A stretch of DNA of 64,000 nt from Isosphaeraceae bacterium EP7 (GTDB lineage Bacteria; Planctomycetota; Planctomycetia; Isosphaerales; Isosphaeraceae), in contig CP151667.1 of NCBI GenBank assembly GCA_038400315.1, positions 4,041,174 to 4,105,173 on the forward strand, given 5' to 3'. This document shows, piece by piece, positions 43,201 to 51,763 of the stretch (its first letter is position 1; every line of letters begins with the position of its first letter). Under the pieces are notes generated by a model. That model searched no databases. It was not told where the DNA came from and worked only from the letters and a program-made list of their open reading frames with translations. Made by a program: the position numbers and the translations under genes.

Positions 43201-44712
43201 ATGATCCGAGTTCTTGGCGGTCGGAAGCAGCTCTGCGATGGCCTGACCCGGCGGGACCTGCTGCACGCGGGTGGCCTGAGCCTCTTCGGGATGGGCTTGA
43301 CCGACGCCAACATCTCGGCGCTCCAGGCCGCCTCGGCCGCCGCCGCCCCCGGCGAGACACTGCCCGGCTTCGGCAAGGCCAAGGCCTGCATCCTCCTGTT
43401 CCTGTATGGCTCACCCAGCCAGCTCGAGACCTTCGACCCCAAGCCGGCCGCCCCTTCGGGGATTCGCGGCGAGTGGGGCTCGATCCCGTCGAACGTCCCC
43501 GGCATGGACGTCTGCGAGATGCTGCCGAAGATGTCTCGGGTGATGGACCGGGCCACCGTCATCCGGTCGATGACCCACCCACACCCGCTGCACGGCGTCG
43601 CCTTCGCCACCTCGGGCATCCCGCGCATCCTCGGGCCCGAGGAGCTGAACCCACGCGACACGTCGCACTGGCCCTTCATGGGCTCGGTCGTCGAGTACGC
43701 CGATCGCATGAAGGCCGCCCATGGCGCGGCCGACGTCCCGGGCAACCTGGTCCTGCCGTTCGCCTTCAGCAGCCAGCGCATCGGCGAGGTCGCCCGCGCG
43801 GGCCCCTACGCCGGGTTCCTCGGCGGCGCCTATGACCCGATCTCCGTCGACTTCGATGGCAAGGCGACCAAGAACGCCAAGAAGACGCTGCGCGACATGA
43901 CCTGGGACCAGCCCGAGCCCTATCGCGGGATCACCCCCGAGAGCCGGTTCCGAGTCGGCCCCCCCATGGGCAGCAATCCCGGTGTTGACCTGACCTTCGA
44001 TCGGCTCGATCGCCGCCGCTCCCTGCTCGACCAGTTCGAACGAGCCAGGGCCAATGCCCCCGACGACGACTCGGGCATCGAGAGACATCGCTCGATGGCC
44101 TATTCGATGCTCGGCTCGCCCAGGCTCCGCCAGGCGTTCGACCTCGATCGTGAGTCGGCCGACACCCGCGAGATGTACGGGATGACCCTGTTCGGCCAGG
44201 CGACTCTCACCGCCCGCAGGCTGGTCGAGGCCGGCGGCCGGTTCATCACCGTCTTCTGGGATGAGTATGGCCTGGCCGGGACCGGTTGGGACACCCACTG
44301 GGACCACTACAACCGGATGCGCGACGAGCTGCTCCCCGGGCTCGACCAGACCCTCTCGGCGCTGCTGCTGGACCTGGACCGGCGGGGGATGCTCGACGAG
44401 ACCCTGGTCCTCTGCCTCAGCGAGCACGGCCGGACTCCGCAGATCACCACGGGGCAGGGGGGAGGCCGCGACCACTGGTCGCGCTGCTACTCCACGCTGC
44501 TCGCCGGAGGCGGGATTGCTCGGGGCCGCGTGGTCGGCCGCTCGGACAAAGTCGCCGGCGACCCGGTCGACCATCCCGTCTCTCCCAAGGATATCCTGGC
44601 GACGACCTATCACCTGCTCGGGGTCGCCCCCGACACGATGCTCGCCGACCGCCAGGGGCGGCCGATGCCGCTGACCCAGGACGCCAAGGTCATCGCCGAG
44701 GCGCTCGCCTGA
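43201..44712 (+). CDS. DUF1501 (sulfatase-fold) exported protein
   Basis: A 503-residue protein of the DUF1501 family, abundant in planctomycetes. The N-terminus LTRRDLLHAGGLSLFGMGL is a Tat-type leader (RRD motif) common in this family. ACILLFLYGSPSQLETFDPK opens the alkaline-phosphatase-like fold. The family hallmarks include GSVVEYADRM, GGRFITVFWDEYG, DTHWDHYNRMRDELLPGLD and LVLCLSEHGRTPQ. The Asp and His of that block resemble the metal ligands of the sulfatase/alkaline phosphatase superfamily, but the specific chemistry is unknown. It lies 31 bp upstream of an amidohydrolase, with which it is probably co-transcribed. Confidence 0.85.
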   Translation: MIRVLGGRKQLCDGLTRRDLLHAGGLSLFGMGLTDANISALQAASAAAAPGETLPGFGKAKACILLFLYGSPSQLETFDPKPAAPSGIRGEWGSIPSNVPGMDVCEMLPKMSRVMDRATVIRSMTHPHPLHGVAFATSGIPRILGPEELNPRDTSHWPFMGSVVEYADRMKAAHGAADVPGNLVLPFAFSSQRIGEVARAGPYAGFLGGAYDPISVDFDGKATKNAKKTLRDMTWDQPEPYRGITPESRFRVGPPMGSNPGVDLTFDRLDRRRSLLDQFERARANAPDDDSGIERHRSMAYSMLGSPRLRQAFDLDRESADTREMYGMTLFGQATLTARRLVEAGGRFITVFWDEYGLAGTGWDTHWDHYNRMRDELLPGLDQTLSALLLDLDRRGMLDETLVLCLSEHGRTPQITTGQGGGRDHWSRCYSTLLAGGGIARGRVVGRSDKVAGDPVDHPVSPKDILATTYHLLGVAPDTMLADRQGRPMPLTQDAKVIAEALA

Positions 44713-44743
44713 GCCGCCGAAGCGCAACGAGGGCCCGCCCGAC

Positions 44744-45637
44744 GTGGTCGAAGAACCTTACATCGACGCCCATTCCCACATCTGGACGCCCGACACGGCG
44801 CATTATCCCCTGGCCGAAGGCTACGCCAAGGCCGACATGCAGCCGCCGTCGTTCACGTCCGAGGAACTCCTCAAGACGTGCCGCCCCTCGCGCGTGGGTC
44901 GGGTCAACCTGATCCAGATGAGCTACTACGGGTTTGACAACTCGTACATGCTCGACATGATCCGGCTCTACCCCGACCGATTCGTGGGGACCGCGATCGT
45001 CGACCCATTCGGCGCAGATCCCGCGCATGCTATGCGCGAACTCGCCACGAAAGGTGTGCGAGCCTTCCGGATCCAGTCGGTCGGTTCTTATGTCCGCACC
45101 GGCGCGTCGGCGGCGGAGTACGCCAAATTCCCGCCTGCTCGCTGGCTCGGCCATCCTGGATACGATCGGATGTTCGCCGAGGCCGCGAAAAGTGGCCTGG
45201 TCCTGAGCTGCCTGGTCGGCCCCGACGCCTTCCCCGAGATCGACCGGATGGCCGCCATCCACCCGGACGCTCCCATCATTCTCGACCACCTGGGCCGGAT
45301 CGGTGTCGACGGCACAATCCGCGACCGGGACGTCGACGCGATGCTGGCGCTGGCCAGGTACAAACGGACTTACGTCAAGCTCGGGGCCTTCTATGCACTG
45401 GGCAAGAAGACCCCTCCTTATCTCGATCTGGGCCCGCTGATCCGCCGCGTGGTCGCCGCCTTCGGCCCGGAACGCTGCATGTGGGAGAGCGATTGCCCGT
45501 TCCAGGTCGTCGACCAACCTTACGACGCGAGCATCGCGTTGATTCGCGACCGGTTGGACTTCCTCGATGCCGAGGCCAAAGCCTGGCTGCTCGGCCGGAC
45601 CGCCGAGGCGTTGCTATTCAAGCCGCGTCGTGGCTAA
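44744..45637 (+). CDS. Metal-dependent amidohydrolase (amidohydrolase-2 family)
   Basis: A 297-residue TIM-barrel hydrolase, starting with GTG at 44744. The metal site opens with YIDAHSHIWTPDTAHYP; a further His is in ILDHLGRIGVDG and the Asp is in MWESDCPFQV. The fold belongs to the Amidohydro_2 group (ACMSD, lactonase and decarboxylase relatives). The substrate may be a sugar lactone or a small aromatic acid, and cannot be told by eye. The partner DUF1501 gene immediately upstream suggests joint breakdown of an extracellular or imported compound (inference). The last residues overlap a convergent terminator hairpin region. Confidence 0.82.
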   Translation: MVEEPYIDAHSHIWTPDTAHYPLAEGYAKADMQPPSFTSEELLKTCRPSRVGRVNLIQMSYYGFDNSYMLDMIRLYPDRFVGTAIVDPFGADPAHAMRELATKGVRAFRIQSVGSYVRTGASAAEYAKFPPARWLGHPGYDRMFAEAAKSGLVLSCLVGPDAFPEIDRMAAIHPDAPIILDHLGRIGVDGTIRDRDVDAMLALARYKRTYVKLGAFYALGKKTPPYLDLGPLIRRVVAAFGPERCMWESDCPFQVVDQPYDASIALIRDRLDFLDAEAKAWLLGRTAEALLFKPRRG

Positions 45638-45683
45638 GACTGGCCGACCGTCGTAGGCGAGCTGCATCAATGATGGAGCGAGG

Positions 45684-45719
45684 CCCCGGCCCGATGCTCG
45701 TCCGTCGCATCGGCCGGGG
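45684..45719. terminator. Bidirectional terminator-like hairpin
   Basis: CCCCGGCCCGATGC (45684-45697) pairs with GCATCGGCCGGGG (45707-45719) with one bulged C and a 9-nt loop. It is located between the convergent amidohydrolase and TPR-like genes. Confidence 0.6.
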
Positions 45720-45757
45720 GCGTGTTCGGTGAGACCCTGGAGAGCTTGGGCCGGTTA

Positions 45758-46183
45758 TTAGAGGCAGCCCGCCGATTCGAGGAACTGAAGATAGCGGGGG
45801 TCTTCGAATTCGAAGAGGCTTTCGTCGCCATCGAAGGCCGCGCGAAGATGCTCGAGTGCGTGCTTGGCATCGCCCGTATCCAGGGAGTTCTGACCAATCC
45901 TCAGGTGGAGGTAGGGATGGCCTTCACCGGCGGTCATGCCCCAAAGCGCGACCTCGTAGGCCTCGACGGCCACGGCGTGCGCCTCGAGTGCCCAGTGGGC
46001 ATCGCCCAGCGAGGTGAGGATGCATCGCTCCAGCTTGCCCGAGGCGCGGGGGTTCTCGATGCAGTCCAGCGCCCGCTGGTAGCAAATGATGGACCGTTCG
46101 TAGTTCTCGGCGCAGGCACGGCGAATTCCCTGCCGATAAAGAGTAATCGCCGCAGCGTTGAGGCTCACTTTATGCTCGGGCAT
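45758..46183 (-). CDS. Small TPR-like protein
   Basis: A 141-residue all-helical protein starting at ATG 46183. TPR-like helix pairs are visible: AAITLYRQGIRRACAENYE, RSIICYQRALDCIENP, ILTSLGDAHWALEAHAVAVE, YLHLRIGQNSLDTGDAKHAL, and LRAAFDGDESLFEFED. It has no signal peptide or membrane segment, so it is cytoplasmic. It probably acts as an adaptor for protein contacts. The frame continues upstream through weakly biased sequence. It is transcribed convergently with the amidohydrolase gene. Confidence 0.7.
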   Translation of the reverse strand: MPEHKVSLNAAAITLYRQGIRRACAENYERSIICYQRALDCIENPRASGKLERCILTSLGDAHWALEAHAVAVEAYEVALWGMTAGEGHPYLHLRIGQNSLDTGDAKHALEHLRAAFDGDESLFEFEDPRYLQFLESAGCL

Positions 46184-46441
46184 TGTCGTAGTCCTCAATC
46201 GTCCTCGAAGTCGTCCGAAATGATTCGTCGAGATCGCCGCGGCCGAATCCTGACCATCCCTGATCATGCCCGAGGCGAAGCCCTTTCTTAAGGATGGGAG
46301 AGTTCATCGCCTGTGGAGGTTCTCTCAATCGGGTTCGATCGATTCGATCGCATCCGGTTGAAGGTTTGGTCCCGAGTCGATGGCTCCCTAACCATAGAAA
46401 GGAAAACCGGAGTCGAAACCGGACAGAATTGTGGACCAATT

Positions 46442-46461
46442 CCTGAAAAAGTTTTTTCAGG
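46442..46461. repeat. AT-rich palindrome CCTGAAAAAGTTTTTTCAGG
   Basis: CCTGAAAA and TTTTCAGG are exact complements around a 4-nt centre. It lies between the divergent TPR genes and stands out in GC-rich DNA. It could be an operator or a promoter-region element. The remaining 46184-46618 stretch carries no gene; it also has TCGATCGATTCGATCGC at about 46334. Confidence 0.5.
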
Positions 46462-46519
46462 GGGGCAAACTTTTGTGGGTCCAAGGCCGTCGCGCTCGAT
46501 GCGAATGGAGTTCGGTTGC

Positions 46520-46548
46520 TTGACCGTTCGGACGTCTTCGGATTAAGA
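46520..46548 (+). promoter_or_regulatory. Predicted sigma70-type promoter
   Basis: TTGACC (46520-46525), a 17-bp spacer and TTAAGA (46543-46548), followed by T. A small hairpin TTCGGA/TCCGAA overlaps the -10 and start region. It would drive the gene at 46619. Confidence 0.5.
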
Positions 46549-46618
46549 TCCGAAAGGCTTCTTCAAGCGATCATCTTCAAAGATCGCCCGCGACGACTCG
46601 GGCCGGGTTGGACCATCG

Positions 46619-47590
46619 ATGAAAGACGAGACTCAGACTCCGGCACGGCACCTGTACGAACATGACCAGCCGACGGTCGTCCATCATCCTGAAGAGGACA
46701 TGACGATCCTGGGGCGCTGGCTGTATCGAGGCCTGGAGAAGGGCCCGATCTTCTGGCTCTTCCTGGTCGGCTCGGTCCTGGCATTCGTCGCGGTGGTGGG
46801 CTTCGGCAATTTCCTGACGACGAGCCAGACCGGCGACGTCAAGGCCTGGGATGAGCTTGCGGCCGCCAAGACGCCCGAGGAGAGGATCGAGATCGCCAAG
46901 CTTCACGCCGGCTCTGCGGCGGCCGAGTGGGGGCTGCTCCAGGCCGCCAACGATCTCTACCTCCAGGGCTTCGGCGACCTGCCCAACAACCGGGATGCGG
47001 CACTCCCCCGGCTGCGCAAGGCGCTCGACCTCTACCAGCAGGTGGCCAAGGAAACGCCGATCACCAAGCCCGCGGCCCGCATCGCCGCCCTGGGAGTCGC
47101 ACGCACGCTGGAGGCTCGCAACGAGCTTGCCGAGGCGATCAACCAGTACAAGGCGGTCGTCTCCAAGTTCCCCGACACTCTGGAAGCCGACCAGGCCGCT
47201 GATGTCCTGAAGGATTTGCAGCGTCCCGACGCGGCCGATTTCTACAAGCAGTTCTACGCTTACAAGGCGCCCCAGGTCACGCTCCCGCCCGGCGGAGATG
47301 CCACCCTCGGGCTACCGCTAAATCACCCGGCCCTCGACGGCCCGACGACCCTGGGCCCTGCGCTCGGCGGCGGCTCGGCCCTCGACTCGCTGCTCTCGCC
47401 CGGCGTCAGCCTGCCCAGCACGGCCCCTCCCGCGTCGGCATTGCCGGAGCCCCCTCCGGCCACCACGACCCCGGACGCCAAGCCGGCCGACCCGTCCCCG
47501 ACGCCCGCCGCGACTCCGGCCCCGGACTCCAAACCGGCGACTCCGGCGGCGTTGCCGGCCGACCCGTTCGCGCCCGCTCCCAAGCTCTGA
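46619..47590 (+). CDS. Membrane-anchored TPR-like protein with Pro/Ala-rich tail
   Basis: A 323-residue protein. After about 45 cytoplasmic residues there is one membrane segment (about 45-66, IFWLFLVGSVLAFVAVVGF). A periplasmic helical domain follows with TPR-like helices (LHAGSAAAEWGLLQAANDLY, ARIAALGVARTLEARNELAE, INQYKAVVSKFPDTLEADQA). The last 90 residues are Pro/Ala/Thr-rich and low complexity (for example ATPAPDSKPATPAALPADP). The layout matches the YfgM/TolR-like helper topology. The role is unknown. It precedes the RluD-type gene by about 120 bp on the same strand, an arrangement that may be conserved in planctomycetes (inference). Confidence 0.7.
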   Translation: MKDETQTPARHLYEHDQPTVVHHPEEDMTILGRWLYRGLEKGPIFWLFLVGSVLAFVAVVGFGNFLTTSQTGDVKAWDELAAAKTPEERIEIAKLHAGSAAAEWGLLQAANDLYLQGFGDLPNNRDAALPRLRKALDLYQQVAKETPITKPAARIAALGVARTLEARNELAEAINQYKAVVSKFPDTLEADQAADVLKDLQRPDAADFYKQFYAYKAPQVTLPPGGDATLGLPLNHPALDGPTTLGPALGGGSALDSLLSPGVSLPSTAPPASALPEPPPATTTPDAKPADPSPTPAATPAPDSKPATPAALPADPFAPAPKL

Positions 47591-47712
47591 ACTGACAGAC
47601 CAGTGATTGACCGGCCTGCCTCGGGCGGTCCTCGATCCATCGACCGCGATGCCGGCAGTCCGCCGCATCGCGGTTTCCCGTTTCCTGGCCCCTTAGTTTG
47701 ATCGGTCGCTCC

Positions 47713-48720
47713 ATGGCCTCCCGCGAGTTGTCGGACACCCCCGAGGAGTTCGTCGTCAAGCCGAGGATGGGGGGCAAGCGGATCGATGCCTACCTGGCCA
47801 GCCGGTTCAACGACTTCTCCCGCAGCGTGATCCAGAAGATCATCGAGGCGGGTGCCGTTGAACTGAACGGCCTGCCGGCCAAGGCCTCGGCCAAGGTCCG
47901 TGCCGGCGACGTCATCCGCGCCTGGCTGCCCGAGATGAACGAGGCGTCGCACGCCCCCGAGGATATCCCCATCGGCGTCATCTACGAGGATGACGTGATG
48001 ACCGTCGTCGACAAGCCGCCCGGGCTCGTCACGCATCCGGCCAAGGGCAACTGGAGCGGCACTCTCGTCAACGCGCTCCAGTTCCACTTCGATACCCTGT
48101 CGACGGTGGCCGGCGAGAATCGCCCAGGCATCGTCCACCGCCTCGACCGCGACACCTCGGGCCTGCTCATCGTGGCTAAAGAAGACCAGGCGCATCGCAA
48201 CCTCTCGATGCAATTCGAACAGCGGTTGGTGCGCAAAGAGTACCTGGCCATTGTGAACGGCGTGCCCGACCGCGATCGAGACTACGTCGAGCGGATGATC
48301 GGCCCGCACCCGGCCATCCGCGAGAAGATGGCGATCCGTACGCCCGAAGACGGCGGAAAGCCGGCGTCGACCTTCTATGAGGTGGCCGAGCGGTTCCGCG
48401 GCTACGCGCTGGTGCGTTGCAAGCCGACGACGGGTCGGACTCACCAGATCCGGGTCCACCTGACGCACATCGGCCACCCGATCATCGCCGACAAGGCGTA
48501 TTCGGGTCGCGCCCGCCTTACGCTGGGCGACCTGACAGGCGACGACTCGGCCGAGGGGGAGGCGGTCCTGATGGGCCGCCAGGCCCTGCATGCACATACG
48601 CTCCAATTCGCCCATCCCAAGACAGGCGCGTCGATGAACCTGACGAGCCAGATCCCGTCGGACATGGCTCAGACGCTCGAAGCACTCCGACGCTTCAGGC
48701 CGGTGGTGCCGACTCGCTGA
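47713..48720 (+). CDS. rluD: RluA/RluD-family 23S rRNA pseudouridine synthase
   Basis: A 335-residue enzyme. ATG 47713 is preferred over an in-frame TTG at 47698. The N-terminus is an S4 RNA-binding domain (GKRIDAYLASRFNDFSRSVI, GAVELNGLPAKASAKVRAGD). The catalytic domain has the RluA/RluD signature GIVHRLDRDTSGLLIVAK with the nucleophilic Asp, DDVMTVVDKPPGLVTHP, and TTGRTHQIRVHL. The S4 domain and length favour RluD, which modifies helix 69 of 23S rRNA, over RluA; RluC is the other possibility. The symbol is therefore provisional. Confidence 0.88.
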   Translation: MASRELSDTPEEFVVKPRMGGKRIDAYLASRFNDFSRSVIQKIIEAGAVELNGLPAKASAKVRAGDVIRAWLPEMNEASHAPEDIPIGVIYEDDVMTVVDKPPGLVTHPAKGNWSGTLVNALQFHFDTLSTVAGENRPGIVHRLDRDTSGLLIVAKEDQAHRNLSMQFEQRLVRKEYLAIVNGVPDRDRDYVERMIGPHPAIREKMAIRTPEDGGKPASTFYEVAERFRGYALVRCKPTTGRTHQIRVHLTHIGHPIIADKAYSGRARLTLGDLTGDDSAEGEAVLMGRQALHAHTLQFAHPKTGASMNLTSQIPSDMAQTLEALRRFRPVVPTR

Positions 48721-48733
48721 CGCGCGGGTGCCC

Positions 48734-49090
48734 TCAGAACGTCGAGAGCGCGTCGTCCTCGGTCTGATAGATCGGGATCAACTCGCCCAGGCGGATGATG
48801 TCGGCGCCGACGCGGACCATGGGGTCCATCGCGAAAACCTTCAGCGTGCCGCCGGCCGCGGTAACCCGGCGGGCCAGGTTGGCCAGCATGCCGAAGGCCG
48901 TGCTCGACATGTACTTGACAGGTCCGAGGTCGACCGCGATCCGACCCTGCCCGGAATCGAGGAGTGCCTTCAGCTGGACGCCCAGCTCGGTGGCCACGCT
49001 CGGCTCGGTGATCTCGCGGAGGAGGGGTCGCACCACCGCGACGTCGCCCACCAGGGACCATTCGTACAAGGCCTTCTGCGTCTGGAACAT
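48734..49090 (-). CDS. STAS-domain protein (anti-anti-sigma factor type)
   Basis: A 118-residue STAS domain: VGDVAVVRPLLREITEPSV, the central strand GRIAVDLGPVKYMSSTAFGML with the conserved Ser for phosphorylation by an anti-sigma kinase, and VTAAGGTLKVFAMDPMV. The fold fits SpoIIAA-type antagonists or regulators that bind partner-switching kinases. No anti-sigma kinase or phosphatase gene is adjacent, so its partner is elsewhere. It precedes by 120 bp the PAS/AAA+ regulator on the same strand, running away from it. Confidence 0.85.
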   Translation of the reverse strand: MFQTQKALYEWSLVGDVAVVRPLLREITEPSVATELGVQLKALLDSGQGRIAVDLGPVKYMSSTAFGMLANLARRVTAAGGTLKVFAMDPMVRVGADIIRLGELIPIYQTEDDALSTF

Positions 49091-49213
49091 CGGACGAACT
49101 CCCTCGTTTGTCCCGGGCGGCGTTTGCCCGCATCACGCCCCGTCGGGCGATATCCCCCAATCATAGAACCAACCGGCGGCACGGCGATGCGAAATCCGCC
49201 GCAAAGATCTGAA

Positions 49214-50605
49214 TCAAGGGGACTCCGGTGGCTCGGGCACGTCTGGAATGTCTAACTCCTTGATCCGCCGGTACAGCCTCGGTCGCGAGATGCCCAGTAA
49301 GTCGGCCGCCTTCGACTTGTTCTGCCGGGCCCGCGCGAGTGCCTGCTCGATCAGGCGGCGTTCGACCCGCATCAGGAGTTCATCGAGCGGCTCGATCCTC
49401 GCGGCCGGGGCGGGGGGCATGTAAGGGGAGCCGAGATGGCCTCGGATCGAGGCCGGGAGATCTAGGGCCCCGACGAGATCGCCATCTCCCCGGCCGTGTG
49501 CCGACTCGACCACGCGGCCCAGCTCGCGCAAGTTGCCCGGCCAGTCATAGCCGACCAGCGCATCGAGCGCCGCACGGCTGAAACCGTCGCGCTGGCGGTC
49601 CCCCTGCTGGTTCGCCCGCTCCAGGAAGTGCTGGGCCAGCATCGGGATCTCGTCGACGCGTTCGCGGAGCGGCGGGAGCCTCAGGACGAGGCCCGTGATG
49701 GCGTAAAAAAGCTCGGGCAGAAGCCCGCCGGCGCTCAGTGCCTTGTCGGGGTCTCCACGGGTCGTCGCAATCAGGCGGCCTCGGCCGGTGGCCGCGCGGG
49801 CGAGATCGGCCTGGAGGTCGGTCGGAAGGTCGAGCACGTCGCCGACGACGACGGTCGATCCGGGCACGATCACCGACCTGGGGCGGGGCCCTTCTCTCGC
49901 GTGTTCGAGGCCGACGAGGCCCATGAACTCGCGGCCGAGGACGTCGTGAGGCAGGGCCTGGCAGTCGAACGGGACCATCGGCGCCTGACGCCCCGCCCCC
50001 TGCGAGTGGATCGCCCAGGCGACGGCACGCTTGCCGGTCCCCGTCTCGCCGACGATGAGCGCGGGGACTGTCGTCGCGGCGGCGGTCGAGACCTGGTCGA
50101 GCAGCCTCCGGTGGGCGTGCCCCACGCCGATCAGCGCCTCGGGGGCCTGCCTCGCCTGCAACCGTTCTCTGGCATGCATCAACTCGACCCGGAGGCGACT
50201 GGTCTCGCTCTCGGCGGCCAGAGGGAAGGCCTCGGGCTCGCGGACCAGGCCCAGGATGCCGGCGACTCCCCCGTCGTCGCCGCGGAGGGGCCAGAACTCG
50301 ATCCGCCTCCAGTGACGCTCGCCGTCGGCGGCCACGATGAGGGTCAGGGTGCTGCTGGGCTGCCCCTGGATCGCTTCCGGCGGGGGGCAGAAGCTCCCCC
50401 CGAGACCCAGCAGGTCGCCCGGCCTGGTCGGCCCCATGGCCCGGCAGAGGAGTCCTTGAACCTGGTCGGCGTCGTAGCCGGTCAAGGCCTCCCAGGCCCG
50501 GTTGACGTAGAGCAGTCGGCGGTCGGAATTGAGGGCGAAGAGGGGGCCCGTGCTCTGCTGCCAGAGCGCATCGAGACGAGCCGCCAGCGCGCGGGAAGAC
50601 GCCAT
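49214..50605 (-). CDS. PAS-AAA+-Fis regulator with degenerate AAA+ motifs
   Basis: A 463-residue protein with NtrC-like architecture. ATG 50605 is used; an in-frame GTG at 50653 is possible. The N-terminal PAS domain has WQQSTGPLFALNSDRRLLYV and ALTGYDADQVQGL. The AAA+ domain has Walker A IVGETGTGKRAVAWAI and the sensor/arginine region LPPLRERVDEIPMLAQHFL and YDWPGNLRELGRVVESAHG. The GAFTGA loop that contacts sigma54 is missing, and Walker B reads STVVVGDVLDLP rather than a typical FLDEI. The C-terminal Fis helix-turn-helix (NKSKAADLLGISRPRLYRRI) is intact. It may therefore bind DNA without sigma54-dependent activation. It is divergent from dgoK. Confidence 0.8.
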   Translation of the reverse strand: MASSRALAARLDALWQQSTGPLFALNSDRRLLYVNRAWEALTGYDADQVQGLLCRAMGPTRPGDLLGLGGSFCPPPEAIQGQPSSTLTLIVAADGERHWRRIEFWPLRGDDGGVAGILGLVREPEAFPLAAESETSRLRVELMHARERLQARQAPEALIGVGHAHRRLLDQVSTAAATTVPALIVGETGTGKRAVAWAIHSQGAGRQAPMVPFDCQALPHDVLGREFMGLVGLEHAREGPRPRSVIVPGSTVVVGDVLDLPTDLQADLARAATGRGRLIATTRGDPDKALSAGGLLPELFYAITGLVLRLPPLRERVDEIPMLAQHFLERANQQGDRQRDGFSRAALDALVGYDWPGNLRELGRVVESAHGRGDGDLVGALDLPASIRGHLGSPYMPPAPAARIEPLDELLMRVERRLIEQALARARQNKSKAADLLGISRPRLYRRIKELDIPDVPEPPESP

Positions 50606-50726
50606 GATGTCGATCGGGTAAGGTGGTCGAGCGTGGTCGCGGAGGGCGGCCACGCGGAGAGGATCGGCCTTCGCCGCGGTCGCCTCAAGATGGCCTGCGC
50701 CAGGCGCCTAAGCAAGGGGTGAGGGG

Positions 50727-51746
50727 ATGATCCGCGAGACCGATCTGGCAGGTCCCTGGGCCGTGGCGATCGACGGCGGGACCACCAACACGCGTGCCAG
50801 GCTCTTCCGGGGCAGTTCCCTGGTCGCCACGGCAAGCCAGCCCGTCGGGGCACGCGACTCGGTCTTCACAGGCGGGGTTGGATCGCTGGCCGCCGCGGTG
50901 GGCCTGGCCATCCGCGACGTGCTCGGGCAAGGCGGGATCGACCCGACGGCCGGGCCGAGGCCCCCGGTCGTCGCGGCCGGGATGCTCACCGCGGACATTG
51001 GCCTGTTTGCCGTCCCCCACGTGCCGGCCTCCGCGGGACTGGACGAGTTGGCCGCGGCCTCGGTGAGCCGGACCCTGCCCGACGTCTATCCGGACCCGAT
51101 CCTGTTCATCCCGGGGGTCCGGACCCCGGCCGGCTCGGGGGAAGGCGGCTGGATGCTTGCCGATTTGATGCGCGGCGAGGAATGCGAGACCCTGGGCGCC
51201 CTGCTCGCCGAGCCGCTCGCGCCCTTGCCCACGGCGTTCCTCTGGCCCGGCTCGCACACGAAGCTGGTCGAGGTCGACGCCAAGGGGCGGATCGCCCGCA
51301 GCCACACGACGATGGCCGGAGAGATGCTCGAGGCCCTCTCCAGGCACACGATCCTCGCGGCCAGCCTGCCCGGGAGCCTGCCCGACGAGCCCGACCCCGA
51401 CGCCTTGCGGCTGGGGTCGCGTACCGTGGCCGAGGTTGGCCTGGGGCGTGCGGCGTTCCTCGTTCGGATCGCCGCCGTGACGGGCGCCCTCGACGTCGCG
51501 CAACGATCCGCGTTCTGGCTGGGGGCGTTGCTGGGCCAGGATGCTGGCCACCTCGCCGCCCATCCGATCGCCGCGGAGGCACCCACACTGCTCGTCGGGG
51601 GCCGTCAACCGCTGCGCCGCTGGTACGCCGAGCTGCTCGACGGCCTGCTCCCGGGCCGCGTCAGGACCCTCGACGATCGCGTCACGCGAGATGCGTCGGC
51701 CCTCGCGGCGCTGGAGATCGCCCGCCGTCATCGCGGCGGGCTCTGA
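50727..51746 (+). CDS. dgoK: 2-dehydro-3-deoxygalactonokinase (DgoK family)
   Basis: A 339-residue sugar-acid kinase of the DgoK family. Motifs: WAVAIDGGTTNTRARLFRG (ATP/phosphate loop), AAGMLTADIGL, FIPGVRTP, FLWPGSHTKLVEVDAKGRI (the PGTHSKW-like block), TMAGEMLEALSRHTIL and LLVGGRQPLRRWYAELLDGL. It phosphorylates 2-dehydro-3-deoxy-galactonate at C6 in the De Ley-Doudoroff galactonate pathway. No aldolase (dgoA) or dehydratase (dgoD) gene is next to it, so the pathway genes are scattered. AAGGGGTGAGGGG precedes the ATG. Its 3' end is convergent with the S24-type repressor, 17 bp apart. Confidence 0.85.
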   Translation: MIRETDLAGPWAVAIDGGTTNTRARLFRGSSLVATASQPVGARDSVFTGGVGSLAAAVGLAIRDVLGQGGIDPTAGPRPPVVAAGMLTADIGLFAVPHVPASAGLDELAAASVSRTLPDVYPDPILFIPGVRTPAGSGEGGWMLADLMRGEECETLGALLAEPLAPLPTAFLWPGSHTKLVEVDAKGRIARSHTTMAGEMLEALSRHTILAASLPGSLPDEPDPDALRLGSRTVAEVGLGRAAFLVRIAAVTGALDVAQRSAFWLGALLGQDAGHLAAHPIAAEAPTLLVGGRQPLRRWYAELLDGLLPGRVRTLDDRVTRDASALAALEIARRHRGGL

Positions 51747-51763
51747 TCGCGGCGGCATCGCCG

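Noticed and set aside
40966-43266. Open frame of 766 residues antisense to clpC
   Set aside because: It lies within the coding strand of a perfectly conserved ClpC. High GC with G/C-ending codons leaves the reverse frame open, and the product has no recognisable fold.
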